DNA of 64,000 nt from Parvibaculum sp. (GTDB taxonomy: Bacteria > Pseudomonadota > Alphaproteobacteria > Parvibaculales > Parvibaculaceae), in the NCBI GenBank assembly GCA_019635955.1, contig JAHBYL010000001.1, positions 1 through 64,000 of the forward strand, read 5' to 3'. The notes beneath the pieces were generated by a model. That model did not search any database and was not told the origin of the DNA. It saw only the letters and a list, made by a program, of their open reading frames with translations. The position numbers and the translations under genes are program-made. Within the stretch, counting starts at the first letter, position 1; every line of letters starts with the position of its first letter. Shown here one piece after another: positions 17,603 to 25,370 of this stretch.

Positions 17603-18241
17603 GTGAGCGCGGGATTCTGGATCTGGGGCATCGCCGCGTTGACGGCCATGGCCTTCCTTGCATGGTATCGGAACTGGCGGGCGCCGCTCACCGCGGAGGA
17701 GATCGACCGCTATATCGCGAAGGCGGTGGAACTGCATGGCTCACGCGAGAACAATGATTTCGGCATCATCCGCCGTTTCCTCGAAGCGGATGACGGACGC
17801 GAATTCGTGATGGTCAATCTTGTGCGGCTTGCGCCGGGCGAGGTGCCCGACCCCGAGACGGGCGTTCCTACAAGGGCAGCCAAACTGCTTCAGAAATATA
17901 CGGGGCCTTTCACAAGGGCGCTCATCCGGCGGGGCGGGCATCCCGCGATCGTGACGCGCAAGGTGGGGGGGTATGTGGATGCCTGGCGCGTACCGCCCGA
18001 TCCCGGCTGGACCATCGTCGGCTTCATGCGCTACCGCAGCCGCCGCGACATGATCGAGCTTGTAGTCGATCCGCGATTTGCGGATTCGCATGCGTTCAAA
18101 TTCGCGGCGACGGCGGAAACCTTTTCCTTCCCCACGCAGCCGATCCTCAGATTGTATCCGTCGCCAGTCGTCTGGGCGCCCCTGTTGCTGGCGCTGAGCG
18201 CTGCGCTTCTTCATCTCGCCACTTTGACGCTTGCGATCTGA
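17603..18241 (+). CDS. Membrane-anchored protein of unknown function (DUF1330-like central part)
   Basis: 212 aa. A membrane segment lies at about residues 5-22 (WIWGIAALTAMAFLAW) and a second at the C-terminus (about 190-212, WAPLLLALSAALLHLATLTLAI). Between them is a soluble part with FVMVNLVRLAPGE, a GGYVDAWRVPPDPGWTIVGFMRYRSR-type segment and VDPRFADSHAFKFAA. That layout resembles DUF1330/ABM-like ferredoxin-fold proteins, but this is a weak inference. The start is GTG at 17603, preceded by AGGGAGGG. The haloalkane dehalogenase gene starts 23 bases downstream and is probably in the same transcript. Confidence 0.75.
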   Translation: MSAGFWIWGIAALTAMAFLAWYRNWRAPLTAEEIDRYIAKAVELHGSRENNDFGIIRRFLEADDGREFVMVNLVRLAPGEVPDPETGVPTRAAKLLQKYTGPFTRALIRRGGHPAIVTRKVGGYVDAWRVPPDPGWTIVGFMRYRSRRDMIELVVDPRFADSHAFKFAATAETFSFPTQPILRLYPSPVVWAPLLLALSAALLHLATLTLAI

Positions 18242-18264
18242 TACGCAGGCCCGGGAGCCATCCG

Positions 18265-19185
18265 ATGAAAATCCTTCGCACGCCGGACGAGCGATTCCGC
18301 AACCTGCCGGGATATGATTTCGAACCGCATTATACGGAGATCGTCGACGAGGACGGCACGCCGGTCCGCATCCATCATGTCGATGTGGGACCGAAGGATG
18401 CAGCGCCCATTCTTCTCATGCATGGCAACCCGAGCTGGGCCTACCTCTACCGGAAGATGATACCGGGCCTCGCCGAAACGGGCCGGCGCGTGATCGCGGT
18501 CGATCTCGTCGGCTGCGGGCGTTCGGACAAACCGGCTTCGCGCGACGACTACACGCTGGCGCGTCACTACGACTGGATGTCGAAATGGCTTGCGGCGCTC
18601 GACCTCAGGGACATCACGCTTTTCTGCCAGGACTGGGGCGGCACTATAGGCCTCTATCTTGTTTCCGCCTTTCCGGAGCGCTTCGAGAGTGTGATTGCAT
18701 CGAATACCGGCCTGCCGCTCGGCGAAGGCGAGAGCGAATTCATGAAAATGTGGGTCGGCATGATGAGGGAAGCGACGAACTTCCCGTGGGAGATGTTCAA
18801 GCAAGGAATGAGCGCGCAGCTCTCGCCTGCGGAGATCGATGCCTATCTCGCTCCCTTTCCTTCGCCGGATTACGAGGCGGGCATCATCAAGTTTCCCGTT
18901 CTGATCGCTGTGCAGCCCGACAATCCCGGCGCGCCGATCAACCGCGCCGCATGGGAACGGCTCAAGACATTCGACAAGCCCTTCCTGACGATCTTCGGCG
19001 CACTCGATCCGGTTTCGAAGGGGTGGGAGAAACGCGCGCAGGCGGAGATTCCCGGAGCCAGGGGTCAGGATCACTCCGTCGTCGACCATGCTCATCATTT
19101 CATTCAGGAAGACGCACCAGACATCCTTGTACAGATGATCTCCGCATTCGTTGCAAAGAACGCCTCTCTCAGGAAAGGAAACTGA
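18265..19185 (+). CDS. Haloalkane dehalogenase-type alpha/beta-hydrolase
   Basis: 306 aa. The fold elements are HGNPSWAYLYR (oxyanion region, residues 53-63), the nucleophile elbow FCQDWGGTIGL with Asp123 and the halide-binding Trp124, the acid Asp248 in FGALDPVS, and His278 in DHAHHFIQED. Asp as nucleophile followed by Trp and an acid after strand 7 is the DhlA/subfamily I arrangement. Such enzymes hydrolyse carbon-halogen bonds to alcohol, halide and a proton. The cap domain runs from about residue 150 to 225. Epoxide hydrolase is the main alternative, but the cap lacks an obvious Tyr pair. GGGAG precedes the ATG. Confidence 0.87.
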   Translation: MKILRTPDERFRNLPGYDFEPHYTEIVDEDGTPVRIHHVDVGPKDAAPILLMHGNPSWAYLYRKMIPGLAETGRRVIAVDLVGCGRSDKPASRDDYTLARHYDWMSKWLAALDLRDITLFCQDWGGTIGLYLVSAFPERFESVIASNTGLPLGEGESEFMKMWVGMMREATNFPWEMFKQGMSAQLSPAEIDAYLAPFPSPDYEAGIIKFPVLIAVQPDNPGAPINRAAWERLKTFDKPFLTIFGALDPVSKGWEKRAQAEIPGARGQDHSVVDHAHHFIQEDAPDILVQMISAFVAKNASLRKGN

Positions 19186-19186
19186 G

Positions 19187-19624
19187 ATGCTGCTTCCGGA
19201 AAGTACAAATGTGCAATACCGGGGGTCGAAGGCCGCGGCCTGGTTTCTCGTGCTGGCGGGCGTGCTGACCCTTGTGCCAGGCGCCATTCATTTCTTTCTG
19301 CCGGATGGCGGCGCCGGTGTGATTGCCGGCATCGACCTTGGTCAGCAACGCCAGACGATCATCTCCGTCTTTGCCTGGATGGGCGCGATGCAGATGGTTC
19401 ATGGCGCGGCCCAGATCGTCATCGGGCTCCGCTACCGGCCCCTGGTGCCGCTGTTCCTTGCGCTGCTCATTGTGGAGCGGCTACTGATCGCCGTGGATGG
19501 CTGGTTCTGGAAAGGCGCCGTTTCCGGCCACCATCCGCCTGAGCATTATGCGAGCGTGATCGTATTGCCAATTGCGGCAGCCTTTCTCTGGGCATCGCTG
19601 CGCCGGGTGCACCCCGCGAGCTGA
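19187..19624 (+). CDS. Small integral membrane protein of unknown function
   Basis: 145 aa with four hydrophobic segments at about residues 16-37 (AAWFLVLAGVLTLVPGAIHF), 60-80, 86-103 (LVPLFLALLIVERLLIAV) and 120-138. Family not recognised. The ATG at 19187 has AGGAAACTGAG upstream and starts one base after the dehalogenase stop codon, so the genes are cotranscribed. It may serve the same pathway, but the sequence gives no functional residues beyond a conserved-looking GHHPPEHYAS loop. Confidence 0.75.
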   Translation: MLLPESTNVQYRGSKAAAWFLVLAGVLTLVPGAIHFFLPDGGAGVIAGIDLGQQRQTIISVFAWMGAMQMVHGAAQIVIGLRYRPLVPLFLALLIVERLLIAVDGWFWKGAVSGHHPPEHYASVIVLPIAAAFLWASLRRVHPAS

Positions 19625-19770
19625 ACGTCGTCTCCGCCTTTCCGAAAGGACGCGTCCCCCGCGACTTTATGGTTAACGCGAAATCCCTTTTGCATGCCGG
19701 GTCGAGGCTTGCCAAAATGGGACAAATGACGGCAAAAATGCCGCGGGGAAGTTTTGGGGGGAGTTCTGTT

Positions 19771-20112
19771 GTGCCATTCGATTTGACGTCGATCTGGATT
19801 CCGGTGGGCATCATCGGACTGCTGGGCATTTATATGGTCGGGCAGTTCATCCAGGAGCGGCGCGTTTCGCGCGAGTTGATCCTGGCCGAGGCCGCCGCGG
19901 CGGCGGCTCCCGCAGCTGAGCCCGCGGCCGAACCGGCGCCGCCGCCTGCACCCGTTGCGGCTCCGGCAGCTGTTGCTGCCCCTGCTCCGGAAAAGAAGAA
20001 GGCGAAGTTGCGCTGGCGCACGGCGTGGATCTGGCTGCCCTTCCTGATCGGATTTTTCGGGCAGGCCTATCTCACCTTCATCAAGCCGATGATGGAAGCA
20101 AGCGGCCAGTAA
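19771..20112 (+). CDS. Two-pass membrane protein with Ala/Pro linker
   Basis: 113 aa; no family recognised. Residues of about 8-28 (IPVGIIGLLGIYMVGQFI) and 90-108 (AWIWLPFLIGFFGQAYL) are membrane segments. They are joined by a charged helix (QERRVSRELILAE) and a low-complexity stretch of alanine and proline, then a KKKAKLRWR basic patch. The start chosen is GTG at 19771 because GGGGGGAG lies eight bases upstream; ATGs at 19669 and 19717 are in frame but add a basic unstructured leader. It converges with the MmgE/PrpD gene 16 bases away. Confidence 0.65.
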   Translation: MPFDLTSIWIPVGIIGLLGIYMVGQFIQERRVSRELILAEAAAAAAPAAEPAAEPAPPPAPVAAPAAVAAPAPEKKKAKLRWRTAWIWLPFLIGFFGQAYLTFIKPMMEASGQ

Positions 20113-20128
20113 GCCGCCCTTATCTCGC

Positions 20129-21502
20129 TCAATACAGGTCGAGGCAGGGAAGGTCGCCCCCTTCCGCCATGCGCAGGATTGCGTCCACCATACGGCCCGG
20201 GTCTGCCGCCTTGCCATGAGCGAGAAGCATTTCAGCTTTCGCGATCATCTCGTCGCGGCTGAGGGGCGCTTCCGGATCGCCCTTCGCATTCGTCCTCTCG
20301 GCCTCGTATTCCTTGCCCGTCTCAAGCTTGATCGTCACCCGGCCACCCCATGAGACGGGGTAGGCGGAGGCCCAGGGTTCGGCGCGTTTCACTTTCACCT
20401 TCGCGGCGAGCCCGGCGCAGGCGGCGCGGGATTTGTCTCCGAAGGCTTCGAAGTTCACATGCGGGCAGATGAGCGCTGCGGCAATCGAATGCTGCAGCGA
20501 AAACTTCGCTTCGTAGTCGCTGGTCGCGACGGGACGGTCGCAGACATCGAGGGCGGCCTGATAGGTTTCGACCTCGATCTCACGGATGGCATCAATGGCA
20601 ACCCCTTCCGCCAGCAGGCGTGCGCGCAATTCCTCGCCGGCATCGATCGTCGGATGCGTGTGCCGGCAGGACGGCCAAGGCTTGATCGAAGTTCGGGTGA
20701 GCTGCCAAGGCGCATGCGGGTCGCGCGTCACCGCCGCCGGGTCGGCATCGGGGCAGGTCGCACGGAAGAAGCCCTTTTCGCCTTCCAGAATTTGCGGCGG
20801 GCCGGTGAAACCGAGCGCGGCGAGTTCCGCCGCGCGAACGCCTGCCTCTGCCGCATGGCCGGCATGCAGATGTTTCGTCATGGCGCCGGTCTCGAGGAAT
20901 TGCCAGAGACCCGAAGACTGGCTGCCCGCATTGCCGAGCGCGTGAACGGCTGCGTCATCATCGAGGCCGAGAAGCGCTGCTGCCGCCAGCGCCGCCCCGA
21001 AGGGGCCGCATGTCGCCGTATTATGCCAGATGCGGTAATGGGCCGGGCCGACGGCCATGCCGATCCGGGTCGCTGCCTCGAAGCCGTGAAGAATGGCAAC
21101 AAGCAACTCACGGCCGCCGAGCCTATGTTTTTCCGCCAGGGCGAATGCAGCCGGCACGACCACGCAACCCGGATGAACGACGGACTCCCGGTGCAGGTCA
21201 TCCGTTTCCAGAATGTGACAAAGCCCGCCAAGCAGGAAGGCGACGCGGCCTGCATCCGGTGTCGTGTTGGCCGCGGCGTTGCCGCCATACCATTGCGTCA
21301 GGATGCGGCCCGCTTCCGAATTGCGGCCGGCGATGCTGTTTGCCAGTGCGTCCAGGGTGAAAAGCGCCGCCGCCTCGAGATCCGCGGCCGAGACGGGCTT
21401 TTCCCGGGTCAGGCGCACGAGATCGCGGGTTAGGGACGGGGTGGCAGATCGGGCGGGGGACGTTCCGTTCACAATGAACCTTCGGCGATAGGGAATCTTC
21501 AT
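20129..21502 (-). CDS. MmgE/PrpD family protein
   Basis: 457 aa. The N-terminal half has the family pattern SIAGRNSEAGRILTQWYGG and HILETDDLHRESVVHPGCVVVPAAFALAE, then GFEAATRIGMAVGPAHY and GFHPT-region residues in HNTATCGPFGAALAAAALLG. The C-terminal half holds KPWPSCRHTHPTID. The family includes 2-methylcitrate dehydratase (PrpD) and cis-aconitate decarboxylase. No prp genes are adjacent, so the true dehydratase substrate is open. ATG 21502 was chosen; a GTG ten codons downstream is possible. The 175-base gap to rlpA carries both promoters. Confidence 0.86.
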   Translation of the reverse strand: MKIPYRRRFIVNGTSPARSATPSLTRDLVRLTREKPVSAADLEAAALFTLDALANSIAGRNSEAGRILTQWYGGNAAANTTPDAGRVAFLLGGLCHILETDDLHRESVVHPGCVVVPAAFALAEKHRLGGRELLVAILHGFEAATRIGMAVGPAHYRIWHNTATCGPFGAALAAAALLGLDDDAAVHALGNAGSQSSGLWQFLETGAMTKHLHAGHAAEAGVRAAELAALGFTGPPQILEGEKGFFRATCPDADPAAVTRDPHAPWQLTRTSIKPWPSCRHTHPTIDAGEELRARLLAEGVAIDAIREIEVETYQAALDVCDRPVATSDYEAKFSLQHSIAAALICPHVNFEAFGDKSRAACAGLAAKVKVKRAEPWASAYPVSWGGRVTIKLETGKEYEAERTNAKGDPEAPLSRDEMIAKAEMLLAHGKAADPGRMVDAILRMAEGGDLPCLDLY

Positions 21503-21677
21503 GGCTTCATGCTGGACTTGGCCTGAGGCGCCGTTCCAGGCCCAGGCTTTCCGCGCCGCGACTATAACGCCCGGCGGCTCTGCTTGCCCGAAAAAGCGGC
21601 CCTGATTATAAGGATTTAGTCGTTCGCAGGGTGATTCGCGCAGGGACAGGCGGGAAGGCCACGAACCGGGGTTTCCG

Positions 21678-22676
21678 ATGACCATTCGATTCAGAACCAC
21701 AGACCGCCGCGGCGCCTTGGCGCGCGGCCTGATTTTGGCGGTAATGGCGCCTGCCTTTCTGCTGATCGCCGCCTGTGGAACCACAGAGACCAAAGCGCCG
21801 GTGGCCGCCGGCCCGCTGCCGAAGGGGGGCGGCTACTACAAGGTCGGCAACCCCTATCAGATCAACGGCATCTGGTATTACCCCGCCGAAAACGAGAAAT
21901 ACGACTCCACCGGCATCGCTTCCTGGTACGGCCCGGGTTTTCACGGATTGAAGACCGCCAACGGTGAGGTCTTCGACGAAAACGAGATGTCCGCCGCGCA
22001 TCCGACGCTGCCCATGCCGGTCATTGCGCGCGTGACCAATCTCGAAAATGGCAAGTCGGTGGTCGTGCGCATCAACGATCGCGGCCCCTTCGCTTCCGGG
22101 CGCGAGATCGACCTTTCGAAGAAGGCTGCCGAGGTTCTGGACTTCAAGCAAAAGGGAACGGCAAAAGTTCGAGTGCAGTATATCGGGCGGGCGCCGCTTC
22201 AGGGCGGCATCGGCGACGGGATGGGGGTTGCGGAGACATTTGTTGCGCCGCCGGTCGACACACCGCCGGAAGAGCGCCGCGTTGCGGGCACGGCACCCGT
22301 CACCGCCGTTGCGACCGTTTCCACAACGGAACTCGCACCGCCTTCGGTGCCGGTCGCATCGGCACCGCCCGCAACCATGGCGCCTATCGCCGATGCGTCT
22401 TCCGCTGCGGCGGGCACAGGAGCGGAGCCGCCGGTTGCGGCTGCACCGGGAAGCATCTATGTCCAGGCCGGGTCGTTCCAGAGTCTTCAGAACGCCGAAA
22501 CGGTCCGCCAGCAATTGAGCGGCGTCGGGCGGGTAGAAATCCAGACGACCATGGTGGACGGAACGCCGTTCTATCGCGTCCGCGTCGGCCCGTTGAGCGA
22601 CGTGCCTGCCGCCGACAGCTCGCTGCAGAATGTCATCGCCCAGGGCCATCGCAGCGCCCGTATCGTCGTCGACTGA
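21678..22676 (+). CDS. rlpA: RlpA-like septal lipoprotein with SPOR domain
   Basis: 332 aa. The N-terminal 33 residues are a lipoprotein signal with lipobox LIAAC (Cys33). A double-psi beta-barrel of RlpA type runs from about residue 75 to 165 (GIASWYGPGFHGLKTANGE, then RINDRGPFASGREIDLSKKAA). A Pro/Ala-rich linker from 190 to 255 leads to a C-terminal SPOR domain (IYVQAGSFQSLQNAETVRQQL to the end). RlpA is a lytic transglycosylase acting on denuded peptidoglycan glycans at the septum; SPOR binds such glycans. It lies 33 bases upstream of a D,D-carboxypeptidase gene, a conserved pairing. Confidence 0.93.
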   Translation: MTIRFRTTDRRGALARGLILAVMAPAFLLIAACGTTETKAPVAAGPLPKGGGYYKVGNPYQINGIWYYPAENEKYDSTGIASWYGPGFHGLKTANGEVFDENEMSAAHPTLPMPVIARVTNLENGKSVVVRINDRGPFASGREIDLSKKAAEVLDFKQKGTAKVRVQYIGRAPLQGGIGDGMGVAETFVAPPVDTPPEERRVAGTAPVTAVATVSTTELAPPSVPVASAPPATMAPIADASSAAAGTGAEPPVAAAPGSIYVQAGSFQSLQNAETVRQQLSGVGRVEIQTTMVDGTPFYRVRVGPLSDVPAADSSLQNVIAQGHRSARIVVD

Positions 22677-22709
22677 CCGCAAAGCCCGAAAAAGGAAAAG
22701 CAAGACATC

Positions 22710-23867
22710 ATGATGGCCCGCGCCACCTTCGCCTCCCTGTTCCTGTCGCTTGTGATTGCAGGCGCCGCTCTTCTGCCGCGCAGCGCTTCGGCATTCGAAA
22801 CGACCGCCGAATTCGCAATGCTGATGGACTACGACACCGGCACGGTGCTCTGGGGCAAGAATGTCGACGAGCAGATGTACCCGTCGAGCATGAGCAAGCT
22901 CATGACGCTGGAAATGCTTTTCAATGCCATCCGTGAGGGCAGCGTTTCGCTCGAGGACGAGTTCCGGATCAGCGAATATGCATGGCGTGTGGGTGGCGCC
23001 GCTTCCGGCTCGTCGACCATGTTCGCCGATCTGAACTCCTATGTTCCCGTCGAAGCGGTCCTGCGCAGCATCATCATCCAGTCCGGCAATGATGCCTGCA
23101 TCGCCACGGCCGAAGCGCTGTCCGGGTCGGAGAGCGCCTTTGCCGAGGCAATGAACGAGCGCGCCAAGGAACTCGGCATGAACAATTCCCATTTCATGAA
23201 TTCGACCGGGTGGCCGCATCCCGAACATGTCATGACGCCCTACGACCTCGGTCTGCTCGCGCGCCATCTGATCAAGGACTTTCCGGAGTTCTATCCGATC
23301 TTCCGCGAGACCGAGTTCACCTGGAACGGTATCCGCCAGGGCAACCGCAATCCGGCGCTCTATCTCGATCCGACCGTTGACGGGCTGAAGACCGGGCACA
23401 CCCAGGCCGCCGGCTACGGACTCGTCTCATCGGCCAAGCGCGGCAATCAGCGTCTCATACTCGTGGTGAACGGGCTGCAGAGCGAAAAGGCACGTGCGGA
23501 TGAAAGCGTGCGTCTGATGGATTGGGGCTTCCGCTCCTTCAAGACCTACAAGCTGTTCGAGGCCAATGCGCCGGTGGACAATGCACCCGTCTGGCAGGGT
23601 ACCTATGCGGAAGTTCCGCTCGTCAGCCGGACGGATATCAATACGATCATGTCGCCCACTCAACGCAAGGACATGAAGGTGAGCGTCGTCTATGACACGC
23701 CCGTCCGGGCGCCGGTCGAACTCGGGCAAGAGATCGGCGTCCTGAAGATCGAGGCACCGGATATGCCTGCCAAGAAATATCCGCTGGTTGCTGGCGCGGC
23801 AGTGGAGCGGCAGGGGATTTTCAGCCGTGCGATGAGCGCGCTGAAGCATATGATCCTCGGCAGCTAG
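22710..23867 (+). CDS. dacC: D-alanyl-D-alanine carboxypeptidase (PBP5/6 type)
   Basis: 385 aa class C low-molecular-weight penicillin-binding protein. Signal peptide of about 28 residues. Catalytic motifs are SMSK (Ser60 and Lys63), SGN (Ser125) and KTG (Lys227). A C-terminal beta domain (about 275-370, PVWQGTYAEVPLVSRTDI) and a terminal amphipathic helix (FSRAMSALKHMILGS) for membrane anchoring follow. It trims the terminal D-Ala from peptidoglycan pentapeptides in the periplasm. AAAAAGGAAAAG precedes the ATG. tmk starts four bases after the stop. Confidence 0.93.
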   Translation: MMARATFASLFLSLVIAGAALLPRSASAFETTAEFAMLMDYDTGTVLWGKNVDEQMYPSSMSKLMTLEMLFNAIREGSVSLEDEFRISEYAWRVGGAASGSSTMFADLNSYVPVEAVLRSIIIQSGNDACIATAEALSGSESAFAEAMNERAKELGMNNSHFMNSTGWPHPEHVMTPYDLGLLARHLIKDFPEFYPIFRETEFTWNGIRQGNRNPALYLDPTVDGLKTGHTQAAGYGLVSSAKRGNQRLILVVNGLQSEKARADESVRLMDWGFRSFKTYKLFEANAPVDNAPVWQGTYAEVPLVSRTDINTIMSPTQRKDMKVSVVYDTPVRAPVELGQEIGVLKIEAPDMPAKKYPLVAGAAVERQGIFSRAMSALKHMILGS

Positions 23868-23871
23868 CGGC

Positions 23872-24504
23872 GTGGCGCGCGGGCGTTTCATCACGCTTGA
23901 AGGCGGCGAGGGTGCCGGAAAATCCACGCAGGTGAAGCGGCTTGCGGCGAAGCTCGGAGCGGCGGGCCACCGCGTTGTCGTCACGCGCGAACCGGGCGGC
24001 GCCCCGGGGGCGGAAGATATCCGGGAACTTCTGGTGAAGGGCGATCCGGGCCGGTGGACGGCGCGCACTGAAGCGCTACTTCACTTCGCGGCCCGCGAGG
24101 AACATCTTGCGCGGACGATCCGCCCTGCGCTGGCGCGCGGCGACTGGGTGATTTCCGACCGGTTCGTCGATTCGACCATGGCCTATCAGGGCGTGGGGCA
24201 GGGGCTTGGCGAGGAATTCATCGCCCGCCTTCGCGCCCTGGTGGTCGGCGCCGACATGCCGGATTTGACGCTCATCCTCGACCTTCCGCCGGAGGCCGGG
24301 CTCGCCCGGGCCCACCGGAGGGCGAATGACGGCGAGGACCGCTATGAACGCATGAATTTGGAATTTCACCAGACTCTGCGCCAAGCCTTTCTCGACATTG
24401 CCAAAAATGAACCGGAGCGGTGTGCCGTCATCGATGCAGCGCGCGATGAGGATGCTGTTGCGGCGGCCATCTGGGCTGCGGCCGGCGAACGCCTCCCTGT
24501 GTGA
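23872..24504 (+). CDS. tmk: Thymidylate kinase
   Basis: 210 aa, normal length. The P-loop GGEGAGKST (residues 9-17), the DR motif in DRFVDSTMAYQG (base recognition) and the LID region RRANDGEDRYERM are present. It phosphorylates dTMP to dTDP for DNA synthesis. The arginine in the P-loop typical of the type I human enzyme is absent; the LID basic residues are those of the bacterial type II enzyme. GTG start, four bases after the dac stop. dac-tmk-(LytM)-holB is a common alphaproteobacterial order. Confidence 0.96.
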   Translation: MARGRFITLEGGEGAGKSTQVKRLAAKLGAAGHRVVVTREPGGAPGAEDIRELLVKGDPGRWTARTEALLHFAAREEHLARTIRPALARGDWVISDRFVDSTMAYQGVGQGLGEEFIARLRALVVGADMPDLTLILDLPPEAGLARAHRRANDGEDRYERMNLEFHQTLRQAFLDIAKNEPERCAVIDAARDEDAVAAAIWAAAGERLPV

Positions 24505-24553
24505 TGTCATTTAATTTTCACGGATTGCCGCGGCAAATCAGAGTTAATCGGGT

Positions 24554-24582
24554 TTGCCCTCGGGCCCTCCCTCGACTATAGA
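24554..24582 (+). promoter_or_regulatory. Probable sigma-70 promoter of the LytM peptidase gene
   Basis: TTGCCC and TATAGA are separated by 17 bases, 74 bases before the ATG at 24656. It lies in the 150-base gap between tmk and the peptidase gene. Confidence 0.5.
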
Positions 24583-24655
24583 ACACGGGCCTTATAGCTC
24601 CTGTGGAACAGGGCCCCGCACCGATGCCGGGTCAATAAAAGAAGATGGATCGCCG

Positions 24656-25330
24656 ATGAAACGACGACACCGGATTTCCTTTGGCCGATCGACCCTTCCG
24701 GTGGCCTTCTCGTTTCTCGCCTCTGCTTTCTTCTTCTCTCCGGTTCCGGCCCATGCGATTGACGCCGCAACCGAACTCGCGGCGCTCGGCTACGTCATCC
24801 CGATGGCGAAGCCAGAACGCGCCGCTGCCGCCTTTCCCCAGCGCGGCCTCCATTTCGGGGACCCCATCGACATCTCCAAAGCGCGCATGACCTCTGGCTT
24901 CGGCTGGCGCACGCATCCCGTCTTGAAGGACAAGCGCTTCCATCGGGGCGTGGATTACGCCGCGCCGAAGGGCACGCCCGTTTATGCGACCGAGGACGGC
25001 ATCGTCGGTCGGGCTGGCTGGCGCGGCAATTACGGCAAGCTCGTCACAGTCAAGCATTCGGACCATGTCGAAACTTTCTACGCGCATCTGTCCGGCTTTG
25101 CGCCAGGCATCCGCCCCGGCGCCGGAGTGAAGAAGGGCGATGTGATCGGCTATGTCGGCATGACCGGCCTCGCGACCGGCAATCACCTCTATTACGAGGT
25201 CGTGGTCAACAACGAGCATGTCGATCCGCTGGCTGCCGATCTGAACGAGCAGGTGAATGTCCTCGCCGCCGCTGTCCAGCGTCCCAAGAACCGCGTGGCC
25301 GAGCGCCGGGACAATATCGAGGCGCGTTAA
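24656..25330 (+). CDS. M23 (LytM) family metallopeptidase
   Basis: 224 aa exported zinc endopeptidase homologue. Signal peptide residues 1-35 (basic KRRHRISFGRS, hydrophobic core, AHA). The LytM domain holds TSGFGWRTHPVLKDKRFHRGVDYAA (first zinc His and Asp), AHLSGFAPGI (catalytic His) and TGLATGNHLYYEVVVN, where the usual final HxH reads NHLYYE with one histidine. The replaced position could weaken zinc binding, so it may be an activator rather than an enzyme. The ATG at 24656 starts a clean signal peptide. It precedes holB. Confidence 0.85.
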   Translation: MKRRHRISFGRSTLPVAFSFLASAFFFSPVPAHAIDAATELAALGYVIPMAKPERAAAAFPQRGLHFGDPIDISKARMTSGFGWRTHPVLKDKRFHRGVDYAAPKGTPVYATEDGIVGRAGWRGNYGKLVTVKHSDHVETFYAHLSGFAPGIRPGAGVKKGDVIGYVGMTGLATGNHLYYEVVVNNEHVDPLAADLNEQVNVLAAAVQRPKNRVAERRDNIEAR

Positions 25331-25370
25331 GACGCTCGCGACCGCGCAGGGCCCCGTGCTACCAAGGGGC

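Noticed and set aside
21606-23399. Open frame of 597 codons on the minus strand over rlpA and the carboxypeptidase
   Set aside because: Antisense to well-supported genes; low-complexity Arg/Gly sequence.
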